Of a stretch of DNA of 64,000 nucleotides, positions 55,473 through 64,000 are shown in pieces. Numbering within the stretch: the first letter of the stretch is position 1; the number at the start of each line of letters is the position of its first letter. Position numbers and translations under genes: made by a program. Source of the stretch: Nitrospira sp. GTDB lineage: Bacteria > Nitrospirota > Nitrospiria > Nitrospirales > Nitrospiraceae. Below the pieces are notes generated by a model. It was given only the letters and a program-made list of their open reading frames with translations, did no database searches and was not told the DNA's origin. Location of the stretch: positions 1 to 64,000 of the forward strand of contig JAURZE010000009.1 of NCBI GenBank assembly GCA_030653545.1. The letters run 5' to 3'.

Positions 55473-56636
55473 CTAACGCGGCCGGGAAGCACTGAGGGAG
55501 GGGCGGCGGTTCGGCGACGCGTCCTCCAGAACCTCTTGAAACGTTTGGATCATTCGTTCGATATGCCGATCCTTGCTGAAGTGCGATTCGCAACGGCGGC
55601 GGGCATTTCGTCCGAACTGCCGTTGGTCCTCGGCGTGGTCCAGCAACGCGCAAATGCGCAAGGCCAGGTCATAGGGGTCGTTCGTATAGGCTTCGACGCC
55701 GCATTCCCCGTTGACGACCGTTTCCCTGAGACAGCCTTGATTCGTATAAATAATCGGCAGGCCGGCGGCCATCGCTTCCAGCACCACCATCGGCTGGCCC
55801 TCCTGCTGGATTCCTGGAAAAACAAAGATGTCGGAGGACTGTAGCACCGCGTCTTTCGCCAACCCGGTTACCTCTCCGACAAACGTGATATAGGGCTCCA
55901 ACCGGTGTTGACCGATGTACCATTCCGCCGTCTGCCGATGGAGCTCATGCGACCAGCTTCCGGCGAAGATGAAGGCGACGTCACGGCGATGCCTGAGCAC
56001 GGTCGGAAGCGCCGCCAGGAGTATCAGCGTGCCTTTCATGCGGTTGAGCGTATTGAGATGCAGAATGCGCCAGGGCCTGGTCCCGCTCGGCGGATTCCGT
56101 CTCGGCTCATCACACGACAGCTCGACGCCGTTCGGCACGACCGCGATCCGCTCGTCCGGAATGAGGCCGGCAAACATCCCGCGGAACGTCTCCCCTAGCA
56201 CGATCATCTTGGCGACAGTACCCAACACCGCGCGGGCATAGAGGCGGATCGGGGCCCAGCTGGACTCGTACCAGTCGCGCAAGGCCCCGCCATGCAGATG
56301 CGCCACGATCTTGGCTCCCGTCAGCACCGCAGGCCAGATGAGCAGACTATCCCGGATAAAACCCAGCGTGGTTTGCGAGAGCACAAGGTAGACAACCTGC
56401 GGACGGCGGGCCAGCAGCAGACGCCAGAGACGGAACCATTGCCGCACAAATAACACGACGTCGTGCCAATCCGGATTGTTGACATGCCCGATGCCCCGCC
56501 GGTCGGCCAGGTCCAGATGGCTCACATCGAACGACTCCGTCAGTTTCGAATCGAGCAGGGTCCGAATCGCCACCGCCACACCGTGATAGGGAGGCGGGGT
56601 CGGACCGATGATCAGCAGCTTCGGCTTGTCAGACAT
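55473..56636 (-). CDS. GT4-family glycosyltransferase
   Basis: A 387-residue GT-B enzyme adding a sugar to the EPS repeat unit. The N-terminal GPTPPPYHGVAVAIRTLL and the C-terminal donor motif QEGQPMVVLEAMAAGLPII (with E as the general base) are typical of GT4. No membrane segment is seen. It is the last gene of the seven-gene unit starting at 63837; the following gene on the minus strand is gmd. The donor sugar cannot be told. Confidence 0.85.
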   Translation of the reverse strand: MSDKPKLLIIGPTPPPYHGVAVAIRTLLDSKLTESFDVSHLDLADRRGIGHVNNPDWHDVVLFVRQWFRLWRLLLARRPQVVYLVLSQTTLGFIRDSLLIWPAVLTGAKIVAHLHGGALRDWYESSWAPIRLYARAVLGTVAKMIVLGETFRGMFAGLIPDERIAVVPNGVELSCDEPRRNPPSGTRPWRILHLNTLNRMKGTLILLAALPTVLRHRRDVAFIFAGSWSHELHRQTAEWYIGQHRLEPYITFVGEVTGLAKDAVLQSSDIFVFPGIQQEGQPMVVLEAMAAGLPIIYTNQGCLRETVVNGECGVEAYTNDPYDLALRICALLDHAEDQRQFGRNARRRCESHFSKDRHIERMIQTFQEVLEDASPNRRPSLSASRPR

Positions 56637-56652
56637 GTCGCCCCTGGTTCAA

Positions 56653-57825
56653 TCACAGATTTCCCTCCCGGCCTTCTACCAATGGGAACCGATCGGATTG
56701 CTCCGTGATGCTTCGCATGAATCCCACGATGCGGGCGGCAGAAGGCACAGCGTCGAACGCCCGCACATGTTCGTATCCGGCGCGTCCCATGCTGATGCGC
56801 TCTTCTCGAGACAGCCCAAGTAGTGTCAGAATCGTCGCAGACGACGCTCCCGCGTCATGCGGGTCGATAGAAAACCCCGTCACTCCCTCTTTGACCAGGT
56901 CGCGCGTGGCGGCGGCATGCACGGACGATACGACCGGCAGTTCTGCGGCCATAGCTTCGCTGAGCACCAGTCCGAACGCATCGTACAAGGTATGAAACAC
57001 AAACAGGTCCGCGCAGGCGAGGTATTGCGGCAGATCTTCGGCCTGCACGTACCCTTCGAAAAAGACATGCGGGATGCGCTGTTCATCAACCATCCGTTCC
57101 AACGCAGCCCGTTCCGGCCCATCGCCGAGAATCACCAGACTGACGTCCGGACGAACCAGCGCGACCTGGCGAAAGATCTCCAGCATTTCCCGACAGCCTT
57201 TCCGGGAAATGAGCTGGCCGATAGACAGCAGGACCACACCGGGGTAGCGGCTACGGAAGGCCTGATAGCCGGGGCTCCGCCGCACGACGTCCGTTCGTTC
57301 ATGAATCCCCGTCACATCGAGCGGCATGACGGCCCGCAAGACACGGCGTGGCGGAGCCCCGTAGTGCACAAACGCGTCGCGCGCCACCGAAGATTCCGCT
57401 ATCGATCCATGGGCCGACCCGATCACGAGATGCCTGATCCACCGCCGGACGCGAGACGACTCGGCGCCGTCCTGCAGAGTCAGATGCGTCCAGGCCACAT
57501 ACTTCTTTCGAAAGAGCCGGCAGTAGACGAAGGCGGCCACATTCGCCGCGGCAAATCCTCCGCTCAACACCACGTCAGGATTCAGCCGCCTAAGCGCCCG
57601 AATCACCCCGTAATTGAGATGAATCGAGACATCGGCCCGGCGAGGACGAATGTGGAATCCGGGCAGCATCTGCACCGCGAACGGGATCGACCCCAGCTCC
57701 CATTGACGATTTTCCTCCCGTTCGGCCATCAAGAGAACCGTCAGCCGGTCCACCTGCCCGGCCATCGCCGCAAACAGCGGGATACGATAGGGCGTCAGAA
57801 TATTCGTGACGATTGCAAGCTTCAT
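56653..57825 (-). CDS. GT4-family glycosyltransferase
   Basis: A 390-residue GT-B enzyme. It starts MKLAIVTNILTPYRIPLFAAM, has the conserved LLSIGQLISRKG in its C-terminal half, and ends in the donor motif YDAFGLVLSEAMAAELPVV. It is one of three GT4 enzymes in the same EPS unit. The gene is 16 bp from its downstream neighbour. Substrate unknown. Confidence 0.85.
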   Translation of the reverse strand: MKLAIVTNILTPYRIPLFAAMAGQVDRLTVLLMAEREENRQWELGSIPFAVQMLPGFHIRPRRADVSIHLNYGVIRALRRLNPDVVLSGGFAAANVAAFVYCRLFRKKYVAWTHLTLQDGAESSRVRRWIRHLVIGSAHGSIAESSVARDAFVHYGAPPRRVLRAVMPLDVTGIHERTDVVRRSPGYQAFRSRYPGVVLLSIGQLISRKGCREMLEIFRQVALVRPDVSLVILGDGPERAALERMVDEQRIPHVFFEGYVQAEDLPQYLACADLFVFHTLYDAFGLVLSEAMAAELPVVSSVHAAATRDLVKEGVTGFSIDPHDAGASSATILTLLGLSREERISMGRAGYEHVRAFDAVPSAARIVGFMRSITEQSDRFPLVEGREGNL

Positions 57826-57866
57826 ATCGTCCCTCTGTTCGTCAACTCGTTAGTCATCAGCAGCAC

Positions 57867-58742
57867 TCATGCGCTCTTGTTGCACAGAACGGCATGATGC
57901 GCATAGTAGAATTTGGCCCAAAGAGACTCGAGTAGGCTTGGCAGATAGTAATTTGTGATCGTCATCCTCATGCGCTGTAGCCTATTGGCGGAATTTTTCT
58001 CAGACACAAACTTGATGGTGTCTCGATCAAGGATCGGCACGTACGTCCGTTCGGCAATCACGCTGAGGCCGTTGCCGGCGAGCAAGCGCCTAAAGGACGG
58101 CGCGTTAAAGAACTGGACGTGTCCGCTTATATTCCGGGTACGATCCCAGATCCATGACTTGAGCCTGCCCGCATACAGATCTTCTAACGGGACTTCCGCA
58201 ATCAGATAAGAAAACTCAATGTGGCGCAAGGCTTGAAGGAAAACAGCCGGCGCTTCCAGGTGTTCAAGGACATGGCTGACAATGACGACGTCAACCTGTC
58301 GAGGCAGCGTTCCAGGAATCGTGATGTCCGTGCATATGGTTTCGATATTCGTGGTGGAATCCTGAAGGTATTGGAGCGCGTCAGTTGAATAATCCGCAGC
58401 GATATATCGCTGCGCCAGCCCACGGGTCTGACATTCTCGAATGACGGCCCCCGTCCCGCATCCCAGCTCCATGAGTGTCGTGGGATGTATGCCGTGATTA
58501 TTCAAGAGTCGTTCGATAGAGTTAGCCTTTTCAATCGCGCCCCTTCTCAACCACTCCGCCTCCGCGTCAACCTGCTTCTGATATAAGGACTCGTAATAGT
58601 CTCTGCCGGAGACCGTCGGATCCTTGACCGGCACACTAGATGAGGTATTTCTCATCACGACTTTCGTTTCCCGCGATCCGACCAATTCTCCATCTAAGAG
58701 CTTGGCCTGCCATAATTGACTTCCGGCTATCTCCAACGTCAT
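57867..58742 (-). CDS. class I SAM-dependent methyltransferase
   Basis: A 291-residue protein with the SAM-binding motif MELGCGTGAVIREC, ADYSTDALQYL for motif II, and VDVVIVSHVLEHLEAP, as in UbiE/type 11 methyltransferases. It probably methylates a sugar or lipid during EPS synthesis. Its start overlaps the flippase gene stop by 4 bp. No membrane segment. Confidence 0.82.
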   Translation of the reverse strand: MTLEIAGSQLWQAKLLDGELVGSRETKVVMRNTSSSVPVKDPTVSGRDYYESLYQKQVDAEAEWLRRGAIEKANSIERLLNNHGIHPTTLMELGCGTGAVIRECQTRGLAQRYIAADYSTDALQYLQDSTTNIETICTDITIPGTLPRQVDVVIVSHVLEHLEAPAVFLQALRHIEFSYLIAEVPLEDLYAGRLKSWIWDRTRNISGHVQFFNAPSFRRLLAGNGLSVIAERTYVPILDRDTIKFVSEKNSANRLQRMRMTITNYYLPSLLESLWAKFYYAHHAVLCNKSA

Positions 58743-60256
58743 TTCAATCCACCGTTCGACAACATTGCCGACGATCCAGAGTCCGGCTGCCTCCGCATCA
58801 GGTAAGTCCGGAACAAATCGAGATCGACAACTCCAGAGGCTGCCAGACCGCCCAAATGGACCAGCAGATACCCTCCGAAAAGCACCGGTTCAGGGAAATG
58901 AGGAAACACCCACTTGCACGCGGCATAGATAACCGACGGCAAGATCAGCAGGATCCACTGTGTCCTCGTAAAGAGTCGGATGCGCGCACATGTGGTCCGA
59001 AAGACAATGATATTCAAAATTGAAAACACCACAAATCCCACGGTGAGAGACCAGGCGGCAAGGGCGAGCCCGTGAGAGGAGAATAGCCAAAAAGTGGCTA
59101 CTTGGAGCGTCAATACTGCGCCCTGAATGACGGCGCTGTACCAGGACCGCCCGGATCCTTCTATTGTCTTATAGAGCGCCTCAGTGGCGTAGTACACGGC
59201 GAACCCGGCACACATCACCGGAAGGACAAGGCCGACGGCAAGATCGTCCCGTCCTAACCAGCGCTGCATCAGCGGCTCAGCGAATACGGCGACGCCGATC
59301 GCGCCGGGCAACAGCCCCCCAAGGGTCCAGCCGAGCAACGGACGCAACAGGGTGGTGAGATCCTGCTGCCGTCCCGACAGCAAGGCCGCAGCGCCGAAGA
59401 GACCGAGGAGCGGAATCGTCATGACCGACATAAGTTGCGTACAGAGCTTGTAGGCAATTTCGAAGCTCGCCACCGATGCCAGATCGGAGGATCGCGCAAT
59501 CAGGACCTTGTAAACCGGTTCTCGCATCGCGATGCAGATGGAAGCGATCTGTATCCCCAAACCGAATCCAGCTATGGAACGCACAGACCCGTTGAACAAT
59601 CCGTACCAGCGGAGGGTGATATGCGGGAACCGGCTCCGTACCGTCCAGAAGAACGCTCCAAAAATAAACATATTTCCGCAGAGGCCTGCCCATCCGAGCC
59701 CGTACACTGTTGGATCCACGGCGAGCGCGATAAGCGTCGTGGCAAAATGCACGCCCAACCAGACCAGAAAGATCAGTTGAGACCGGAAGAGCTCCTGATA
59801 CCCTTCGACAACCGCCTGATACGGCAACGCGAGAAGGCGCCAGACCAAACCGGCGATCGTCACCCACAAGACAAATATGGCAGCCTCCCGCAGAGACGCC
59901 GGGACATTGAGCAGAACTGGAAACGCCTTCGCTCCCCACGCCGCTGTGCCGATCACCAGTAACAGCGCAATGGCGATATAGCTCCAGAGCGTGATAGAGA
60001 AACACTGTCGGGCTTCGTCCGGCTCCTCATTATGCTTCGCAACGTGGTAGACCAGGCTATCCTTGAGGCCGAAGTCCGTGACGTTCATCAAACTGATGAC
60101 GAGCGTGCTGAACGCCCAGATGCCGAACTGCTCCGGACCCAAAGCGTGAAGAACCGCCGGCGTGAGCACCAGATAGACCGGGATCGCCAAGGCGACCCGC
60201 ACCAGGCCTGCCATCGATCCATGAAACAGCTTTTGCTGGAGCGCAGGAAGATTCAT
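58739..60256 (-). CDS. Wzx-like flippase of the polysaccharide transporter family
   Basis: A 505-residue protein with about 12 to 14 membrane helices (first SMAGLVRVALAIPVYLVLTP). It fits the MATE/Wzx-type lipid-linked oligosaccharide flippases, which move EPS repeat units across the inner membrane. It starts at 60256 (MNLPALQQKLFHG); the frame is longer upstream but overlaps the GT4 gene. Overlaps its neighbours by 4 bp on both sides. Confidence 0.86.
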   Translation of the reverse strand: MNLPALQQKLFHGSMAGLVRVALAIPVYLVLTPAVLHALGPEQFGIWAFSTLVISLMNVTDFGLKDSLVYHVAKHNEEPDEARQCFSITLWSYIAIALLLVIGTAAWGAKAFPVLLNVPASLREAAIFVLWVTIAGLVWRLLALPYQAVVEGYQELFRSQLIFLVWLGVHFATTLIALAVDPTVYGLGWAGLCGNMFIFGAFFWTVRSRFPHITLRWYGLFNGSVRSIAGFGLGIQIASICIAMREPVYKVLIARSSDLASVASFEIAYKLCTQLMSVMTIPLLGLFGAAALLSGRQQDLTTLLRPLLGWTLGGLLPGAIGVAVFAEPLMQRWLGRDDLAVGLVLPVMCAGFAVYYATEALYKTIEGSGRSWYSAVIQGAVLTLQVATFWLFSSHGLALAAWSLTVGFVVFSILNIIVFRTTCARIRLFTRTQWILLILPSVIYAACKWVFPHFPEPVLFGGYLLVHLGGLAASGVVDLDLFRTYLMRRQPDSGSSAMLSNGGLK

Positions 60257-61368
60257 TGGAGTATAGGATCGAAACAACCGACAACCGGTTGCATCGCATT
60301 GAAATAGCCGGTCATGAATCGACCGGGGGAAAACTGTTGTTGCGCATGCAGCCGCGCGCGCGCACCCATCCCCCTGGCATCGACCGGGTGGTCGATCAGC
60401 CATTGAAGCCTGGCTGCGAGTGCCTCCGGATTGCCCGGCTCATATAAGAATCCGCACTCTTCGTCGATGATCAACTCGGGATGGGAGCCTGCATCGGCAA
60501 TCACAACAGGAAGCCCCGCGAGCATAGCCTCAACGACCGCAATCCCGAATCCTTCATCAACACAGGGATTGACATAGATATCCATCACACCCAGCAGATC
60601 CCCGGGATCCCGATACCCGGTGAAGCGCACCAGCCCGTCCAAATGCAGCTCGTGCACGAGCGCCTCGAGACGCGCACGCTCCGGTCCGTCGCCGACCAGC
60701 ACCAGCTTGACGCGGGGGTCGAATCGCCTCAACCGATCGACTGCCCGAATCAACGTCGCCTGATCGCGCTCCGGAATAAGCCCGCCGATATGCCCGATGA
60801 CCAGATCGGTCGCACTCAGCCCGAGTTCCTCCCGAACCCCCTGCGCAGGCGTGGCCGCCGGGCGTTCCACCACAGGGTCATGGAGATGGCAGAGCCGGCC
60901 GGCAATGCCGGGATAGGCCGCCTGAATCGACCGCAGGGTATAGAGGGAATTGCAAATGACCCGGTCGACCCGGGGCATGATAGCCTGGGCCGCAAGCCGT
61001 CCAATACCCTGACGATAGTGCGCGCTGCTGTGCTCATGATGGATGAGGGGGAGGCCGCGCCGCTTGGCTGCAAGGTAGCCCGTGATCAATCCACGTGTGT
61101 GATGAGAACACACCACATCCGGCCGCTCTTCCTCAATCGCCCGATCGAGCGCTCGAACAATGCGCACCGGCGAAACCGAGCAGACCTGTCGGACGCTTGA
61201 GCCCAAGCGGCTGATGGCGCCATCAAGCGAGCCCGGCTGAAGCACGGTGAAAATCAGCCGTCCCCGCTCCGGATCGATCTCTTTCGCGAGACGGAGCAAC
61301 TTGACAGGCACGCCTCCGAAGGGCGTCAAGACTTCAACTATGTGCAGCATCGTCAGCATCCTCGACAT
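60253..61368 (-). CDS. GT4-family glycosyltransferase
   Basis: A 371-residue GT-B enzyme with LHIVEVLTPFGGVPVKLLRL at the start, GHIGGLIPERDQATLIRAV, and the donor motif DEGFGIAVVEAMLAGLPVV. The start is uncertain: ATGs at 61398, 61368 and 61359 are close together, and 61368 is chosen. Overlaps the flippase start by 4 bp. Substrate unknown. Confidence 0.85.
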   Translation of the reverse strand: MSRMLTMLHIVEVLTPFGGVPVKLLRLAKEIDPERGRLIFTVLQPGSLDGAISRLGSSVRQVCSVSPVRIVRALDRAIEEERPDVVCSHHTRGLITGYLAAKRRGLPLIHHEHSSAHYRQGIGRLAAQAIMPRVDRVICNSLYTLRSIQAAYPGIAGRLCHLHDPVVERPAATPAQGVREELGLSATDLVIGHIGGLIPERDQATLIRAVDRLRRFDPRVKLVLVGDGPERARLEALVHELHLDGLVRFTGYRDPGDLLGVMDIYVNPCVDEGFGIAVVEAMLAGLPVVIADAGSHPELIIDEECGFLYEPGNPEALAARLQWLIDHPVDARGMGARARLHAQQQFSPGRFMTGYFNAMQPVVGCFDPILQ

Positions 61369-61381
61369 CCCTTCGATGGCC

Positions 61382-62521
61382 TCAGCGGGTTTGAACATCC
61401 CTCGGCGCCGCCATATCATTGGCCGGTCTGCGCCGGTCGAAAAACTTCAAGGCCTCCACCTGTTCATCGGACAGTTGATTGTAGAGATAGAGGGCCACAC
61501 CGGATTGAGGCCAGCGGGACGCGATCCCCTGCAGCGTGTCTACGAGCCATCGTCCCGACCGCGGCAACGCGCCTTCTTGAACGAGGTCATAGTTGCCGGC
61601 GATCATCGTCAGCCGGTCGGGATTCTTGAGGCGCGACCGGACAGCCTCTGTGGCGATACCATTGATGGACTTGTCATAGTCCATGCGGAACAGTACGTCG
61701 ATATACCCGCGATTCATCCAGTCCACACTGTTCTGTCCGTTGAGATAATCCGTCAGGTCCGGATAGGCATCGGCGCTGATGACCGCGCGTGGCTTTACGG
61801 CCCGGACCGCCTCCGCGATCTTCCGGACCAGGCCGGTGACGGCCGATTCTTGATACTCGATCAGCGATGGAACCATTCGAGGGGCCACACGAAACAACAA
61901 CGCATCTTTCTCGAGGTCTCGCTGATACCGAGCGTGATACTCGGCCCCGCACGCGGTCGTATTACACATCCCCATCGCACGGATATAATCGAGGTTGACG
62001 CCGTCGACATCATAGTTGCTCACGACCTCGACGATCAGGTCCGTAATCCACGCGCGGAACCGGGGATTGTGCACATCGAAGATGCCGAGCTTGCCGCCCT
62101 CCAGGACCCCCTGCAACGCAAACTCCGGGAAAAGGTCGGACCGGCGCAACACGACCGTGAACCAGGGATGCACCTCGATCCCCAGCGCATGCGCCTTCTC
62201 GATCACATAGCGAAGCGGATCAAAACCCGATGCCGCCTGTGTCTTCAGCGCGGGATCCCAGGGAGCCAGTCGGGAAGGCCACGTCGTGCCTGCTCCATAC
62301 CACACGACCGGAATATACACATTGAATCCGGCCTCTTTGATGCGACTCAAAGTACGATCGGCAGCCTCGCGGGTCGTCCAGAATTGAAACGTTTCATCCA
62401 GAATCGCGCGCTTCCCGGCCATCGGTCCTCCCGCGGTTCCTTGCGGCGGTTGGGCATTCGCACACGTGGGAGCCGCAGCCGCCATGAACGCGAGCCATAG
62501 CACGATCACGAACCTGCTCAT
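61382..62521 (-). CDS. glycoside-hydrolase-like (GHL10/DUF187) exported protein
   Basis: A 379-residue exported protein with a signal peptide (MSRFVIVLWLAFMAAAAPTCANA). The body has a TIM-barrel-like pattern of the GHL10 family: FNVYIPVVWYGAGTTWPS, GIEVHPWFTVVL, YDVDGVNLDYIRAM (likely catalytic Asp) and AVISADAYPDL. It may cleave or trim the EPS in the periplasm. The start overlaps the ligase stop by 4 bp and follows GAGGGAG. Confidence 0.85.
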   Translation of the reverse strand: MSRFVIVLWLAFMAAAAPTCANAQPPQGTAGGPMAGKRAILDETFQFWTTREAADRTLSRIKEAGFNVYIPVVWYGAGTTWPSRLAPWDPALKTQAASGFDPLRYVIEKAHALGIEVHPWFTVVLRRSDLFPEFALQGVLEGGKLGIFDVHNPRFRAWITDLIVEVVSNYDVDGVNLDYIRAMGMCNTTACGAEYHARYQRDLEKDALLFRVAPRMVPSLIEYQESAVTGLVRKIAEAVRAVKPRAVISADAYPDLTDYLNGQNSVDWMNRGYIDVLFRMDYDKSINGIATEAVRSRLKNPDRLTMIAGNYDLVQEGALPRSGRWLVDTLQGIASRWPQSGVALYLYNQLSDEQVEALKFFDRRRPANDMAAPRDVQTR

Positions 62522-63837
62522 AACCGGGTCTCCCTCGACTGCACCAGCGGAAAGCGCCTGGGCTCCGGCACTCCCGCCGTGAGAACCCACCCTGCCTCCG
62601 CTTCTCGTGTGGCCTCTCGCCTCACGGGGTCTGCGCGCTTGGGCAAAGGGGCTTGGGGCGCGAGGGAAGGAAGCGTGAGCGCCAGGACCGTGACATACCA
62701 AAACCACACCCCGTGCAGCACCGCTGCTCCAAAGATCACTGTTTCGCCAAGGTTGGCAATCGCCAGAAAGAGGAGGCAATAGAACTCGGCGGCATATTGT
62801 TTCGCGCCGTCGTACCGGAGAAAACACAGCAGCGCGGAGAGAATCACCGCCACATACAACGCCGCGCCGATCCCCCCTGAATCCAAGAGCGCCTGCACAT
62901 ATCCATTGTGGAGGGTGATCGCTCCCTGCGACGGCGAGTTGGACGATGCGCCCCCTGCCCCCCTCCAACCGCTTTCATCGAGCACCACCCCGCCGGCCGT
63001 GAACCCGTAGCCCAACCATGGATGCTCCCAGTACCGTTGAAGCGCCTGCGCCCACATCGCCGTCCGTCCGGACAGATTTTCAATCGAGTCCTGTCTGAAA
63101 ATCTTTGCTCCTTGCGCCGGAGTCATTTGTGTGCCGATCACGATTCCCAGACAGAGTACCGTCACAATCAGCGTAGCGGCTATCGGCACGAACGTCCGGC
63201 GCCAACGCACATACCGAATCCCCGCCGCGCCCAGGCTGACAGTGGCCGCAACCCAGAACGTTCGTGAACCGGTCAGAAAGAGACAGGGAAGACTTGCGGC
63301 GATACCGATTACACGTATGCTCCAATGCCACGGGACAAACAGGCAGAGTCCGAGCAGGAGTCCAGAAGCTGCGCCCATCATCGCGGGTTTGCTGAAAAGC
63401 CCACGGAATCGAGGCCCCTCGAACGTCTGTTCAAAAGTAAGGGCCGGGAGCCACAGCCGCAGCAGAAGACTGACCAGGCACACCACTGTCAGCGCGATGA
63501 GCATCGTCCGGGCCACAAGGAGGGGTTGTCGAGGGTCGAGTTTCGCTGCATCCAGAAAGGCCAGCGCGAATAAGAGGATGGCCGCCAGCGCAAGAATTTG
63601 TAAGGAGACAAATAACGGACTCATGGCTTGGGGGATGGCAAATACCAGAGCGGTGAAATAGAGACCCAGCACCAGGTGCCAACGGTTGAAGATGCGTCCG
63701 CCGGATAGAGCGAGCCATCCTCCGCCGACGGCTAACGCCGTCCCTTCCGACAAGGCCCGGAGAACGAACCGGTCTCCAAGCGGCGTCGCATCCTTTGCCA
63801 GCAGGGCCACAATCAAGAGAACAAATGCGACGAGCAT
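62518..63837 (-). CDS. O-antigen ligase/Wzy-like membrane protein
   Basis: A 439-residue protein with about 10 to 12 membrane helices and the Wzy_C family region: SGRTAMWAQALQRYWEHPWLGYG, then ITLHNGYVQALLDSGGIGAALY. It would polymerise or ligate EPS units in the periplasm. The ATG at 63837 follows GAAGGAAGG. It is the first gene of the seven-gene unit, with a Pho-box-like array 62-89 bp upstream. Confidence 0.86.
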   Translation of the reverse strand: MLVAFVLLIVALLAKDATPLGDRFVLRALSEGTALAVGGGWLALSGGRIFNRWHLVLGLYFTALVFAIPQAMSPLFVSLQILALAAILLFALAFLDAAKLDPRQPLLVARTMLIALTVVCLVSLLLRLWLPALTFEQTFEGPRFRGLFSKPAMMGAASGLLLGLCLFVPWHWSIRVIGIAASLPCLFLTGSRTFWVAATVSLGAAGIRYVRWRRTFVPIAATLIVTVLCLGIVIGTQMTPAQGAKIFRQDSIENLSGRTAMWAQALQRYWEHPWLGYGFTAGGVVLDESGWRGAGGASSNSPSQGAITLHNGYVQALLDSGGIGAALYVAVILSALLCFLRYDGAKQYAAEFYCLLFLAIANLGETVIFGAAVLHGVWFWYVTVLALTLPSLAPQAPLPKRADPVRREATREAEAGWVLTAGVPEPRRFPLVQSRETRL

Positions 63838-63898
63838 GGAACGCCTTCCTTCACCGGAACTGATCGAAGGTAAATGATTAAAACCCTACGCTGCCGCT

Positions 63899-63926
63899 GT
63901 TACGGATGCGTTAAGGCCTGGTTGCA
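63899..63926 (-). promoter_or_regulatory. Pho-box-like repeats at the head of the seven-gene EPS unit
   Basis: GTTACG (63899), GTTAAG (63910) and GTTGCA (63921) are spaced exactly 11 bp apart, 62 bp from the ligase start codon. The window ends 74 bp later. Confidence 0.6.
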
Positions 63927-64000
63927 GATAAGCGAACTTTCCGATTGATCGAGAAGCCAGCTTGCCTTGAGTCGGCACGGGACGTGCTTCAAGCCCCCCG

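Overview
The window comes from a Gram-negative bacterium with a GC-rich genome. It has outer-membrane porins, many lipoproteins, LpxH-type and Wza/Wzz machinery, and an exosortase-linked exopolysaccharide (EPS) locus. The gene mix (exosortase/TPR EPS locus, TIGR03790-type protein, small zinc-ribbon proteins, PhoX plus Pit plus OprP-like porin) most resembles Nitrospirota, probably Nitrospira. That assignment is inference from gene content; no rRNA is present.

Layout: 1-1142 is an IS630-type insertion sequence ending about 30 bp before serS. From 1172 to 4778 lie serS, two tRNA-Ser genes, a secreted FKBP isomerase and tRNA-Phe. From 4779 to 7045 is a decayed island next to tRNA-Phe: a DUF1778/GNAT toxin-antitoxin pair with an operator-like palindrome, then a tyrosine recombinase without its start. 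From 7346 to 10404 are an OmpR-type regulator, a lipoprotein, a DksA-like protein, a polysaccharide deacetylase homologue with a replaced metal ligand, and a zinc ribbon.

From about 10.7 to 40.4 kb the window is dominated by phosphate and phospholipid metabolism: PhoX phosphatase, an LpxH-like metallophosphoesterase, a PLP-aminotransferase fused to an Mpo1-like membrane domain, a PEMT-like methyltransferase, a Pit phosphate transporter, a glycolipid-type glycosyltransferase, a choice-of-anchor-I secreted protein, polyphosphate kinase, methylglyoxal synthase, a PhoB-like regulator with a degenerate receiver, a PstS-type binding protein and an OprO/P-like porin. From 40.7 to 63.8 kb every gene is on the minus strand and forms one EPS locus: ExeA-type ATPase, tyrosine kinase, Wzz, beta-barrel, Wza, TPR lipoprotein, WecA-type transferase, exosortase-EpsI, WecG, GDP-fucose synthesis, glycosyltransferases, flippase, glycoside-hydrolase-like protein and ligase.

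The unifying signal is regulatory. Short repeats with a TTAAC/GTTAA core, phased at exactly 11 bp (the period of Pho boxes), recur in at least a dozen intergenic regions. They lie before phoX, the metallophosphoesterase, pit, the glycosyltransferase, the choice-of-anchor gene, ppk, the regulator, pstS and the porin, and also before each of the three transcription units of the EPS locus. This suggests one phosphate-starvation regulon covering phosphate scavenging, lipid replacement, polyphosphate and exopolysaccharide. Within it, the aminotransferase-Mpo1/PEMT operon is the best candidate for an undescribed lipid pathway.
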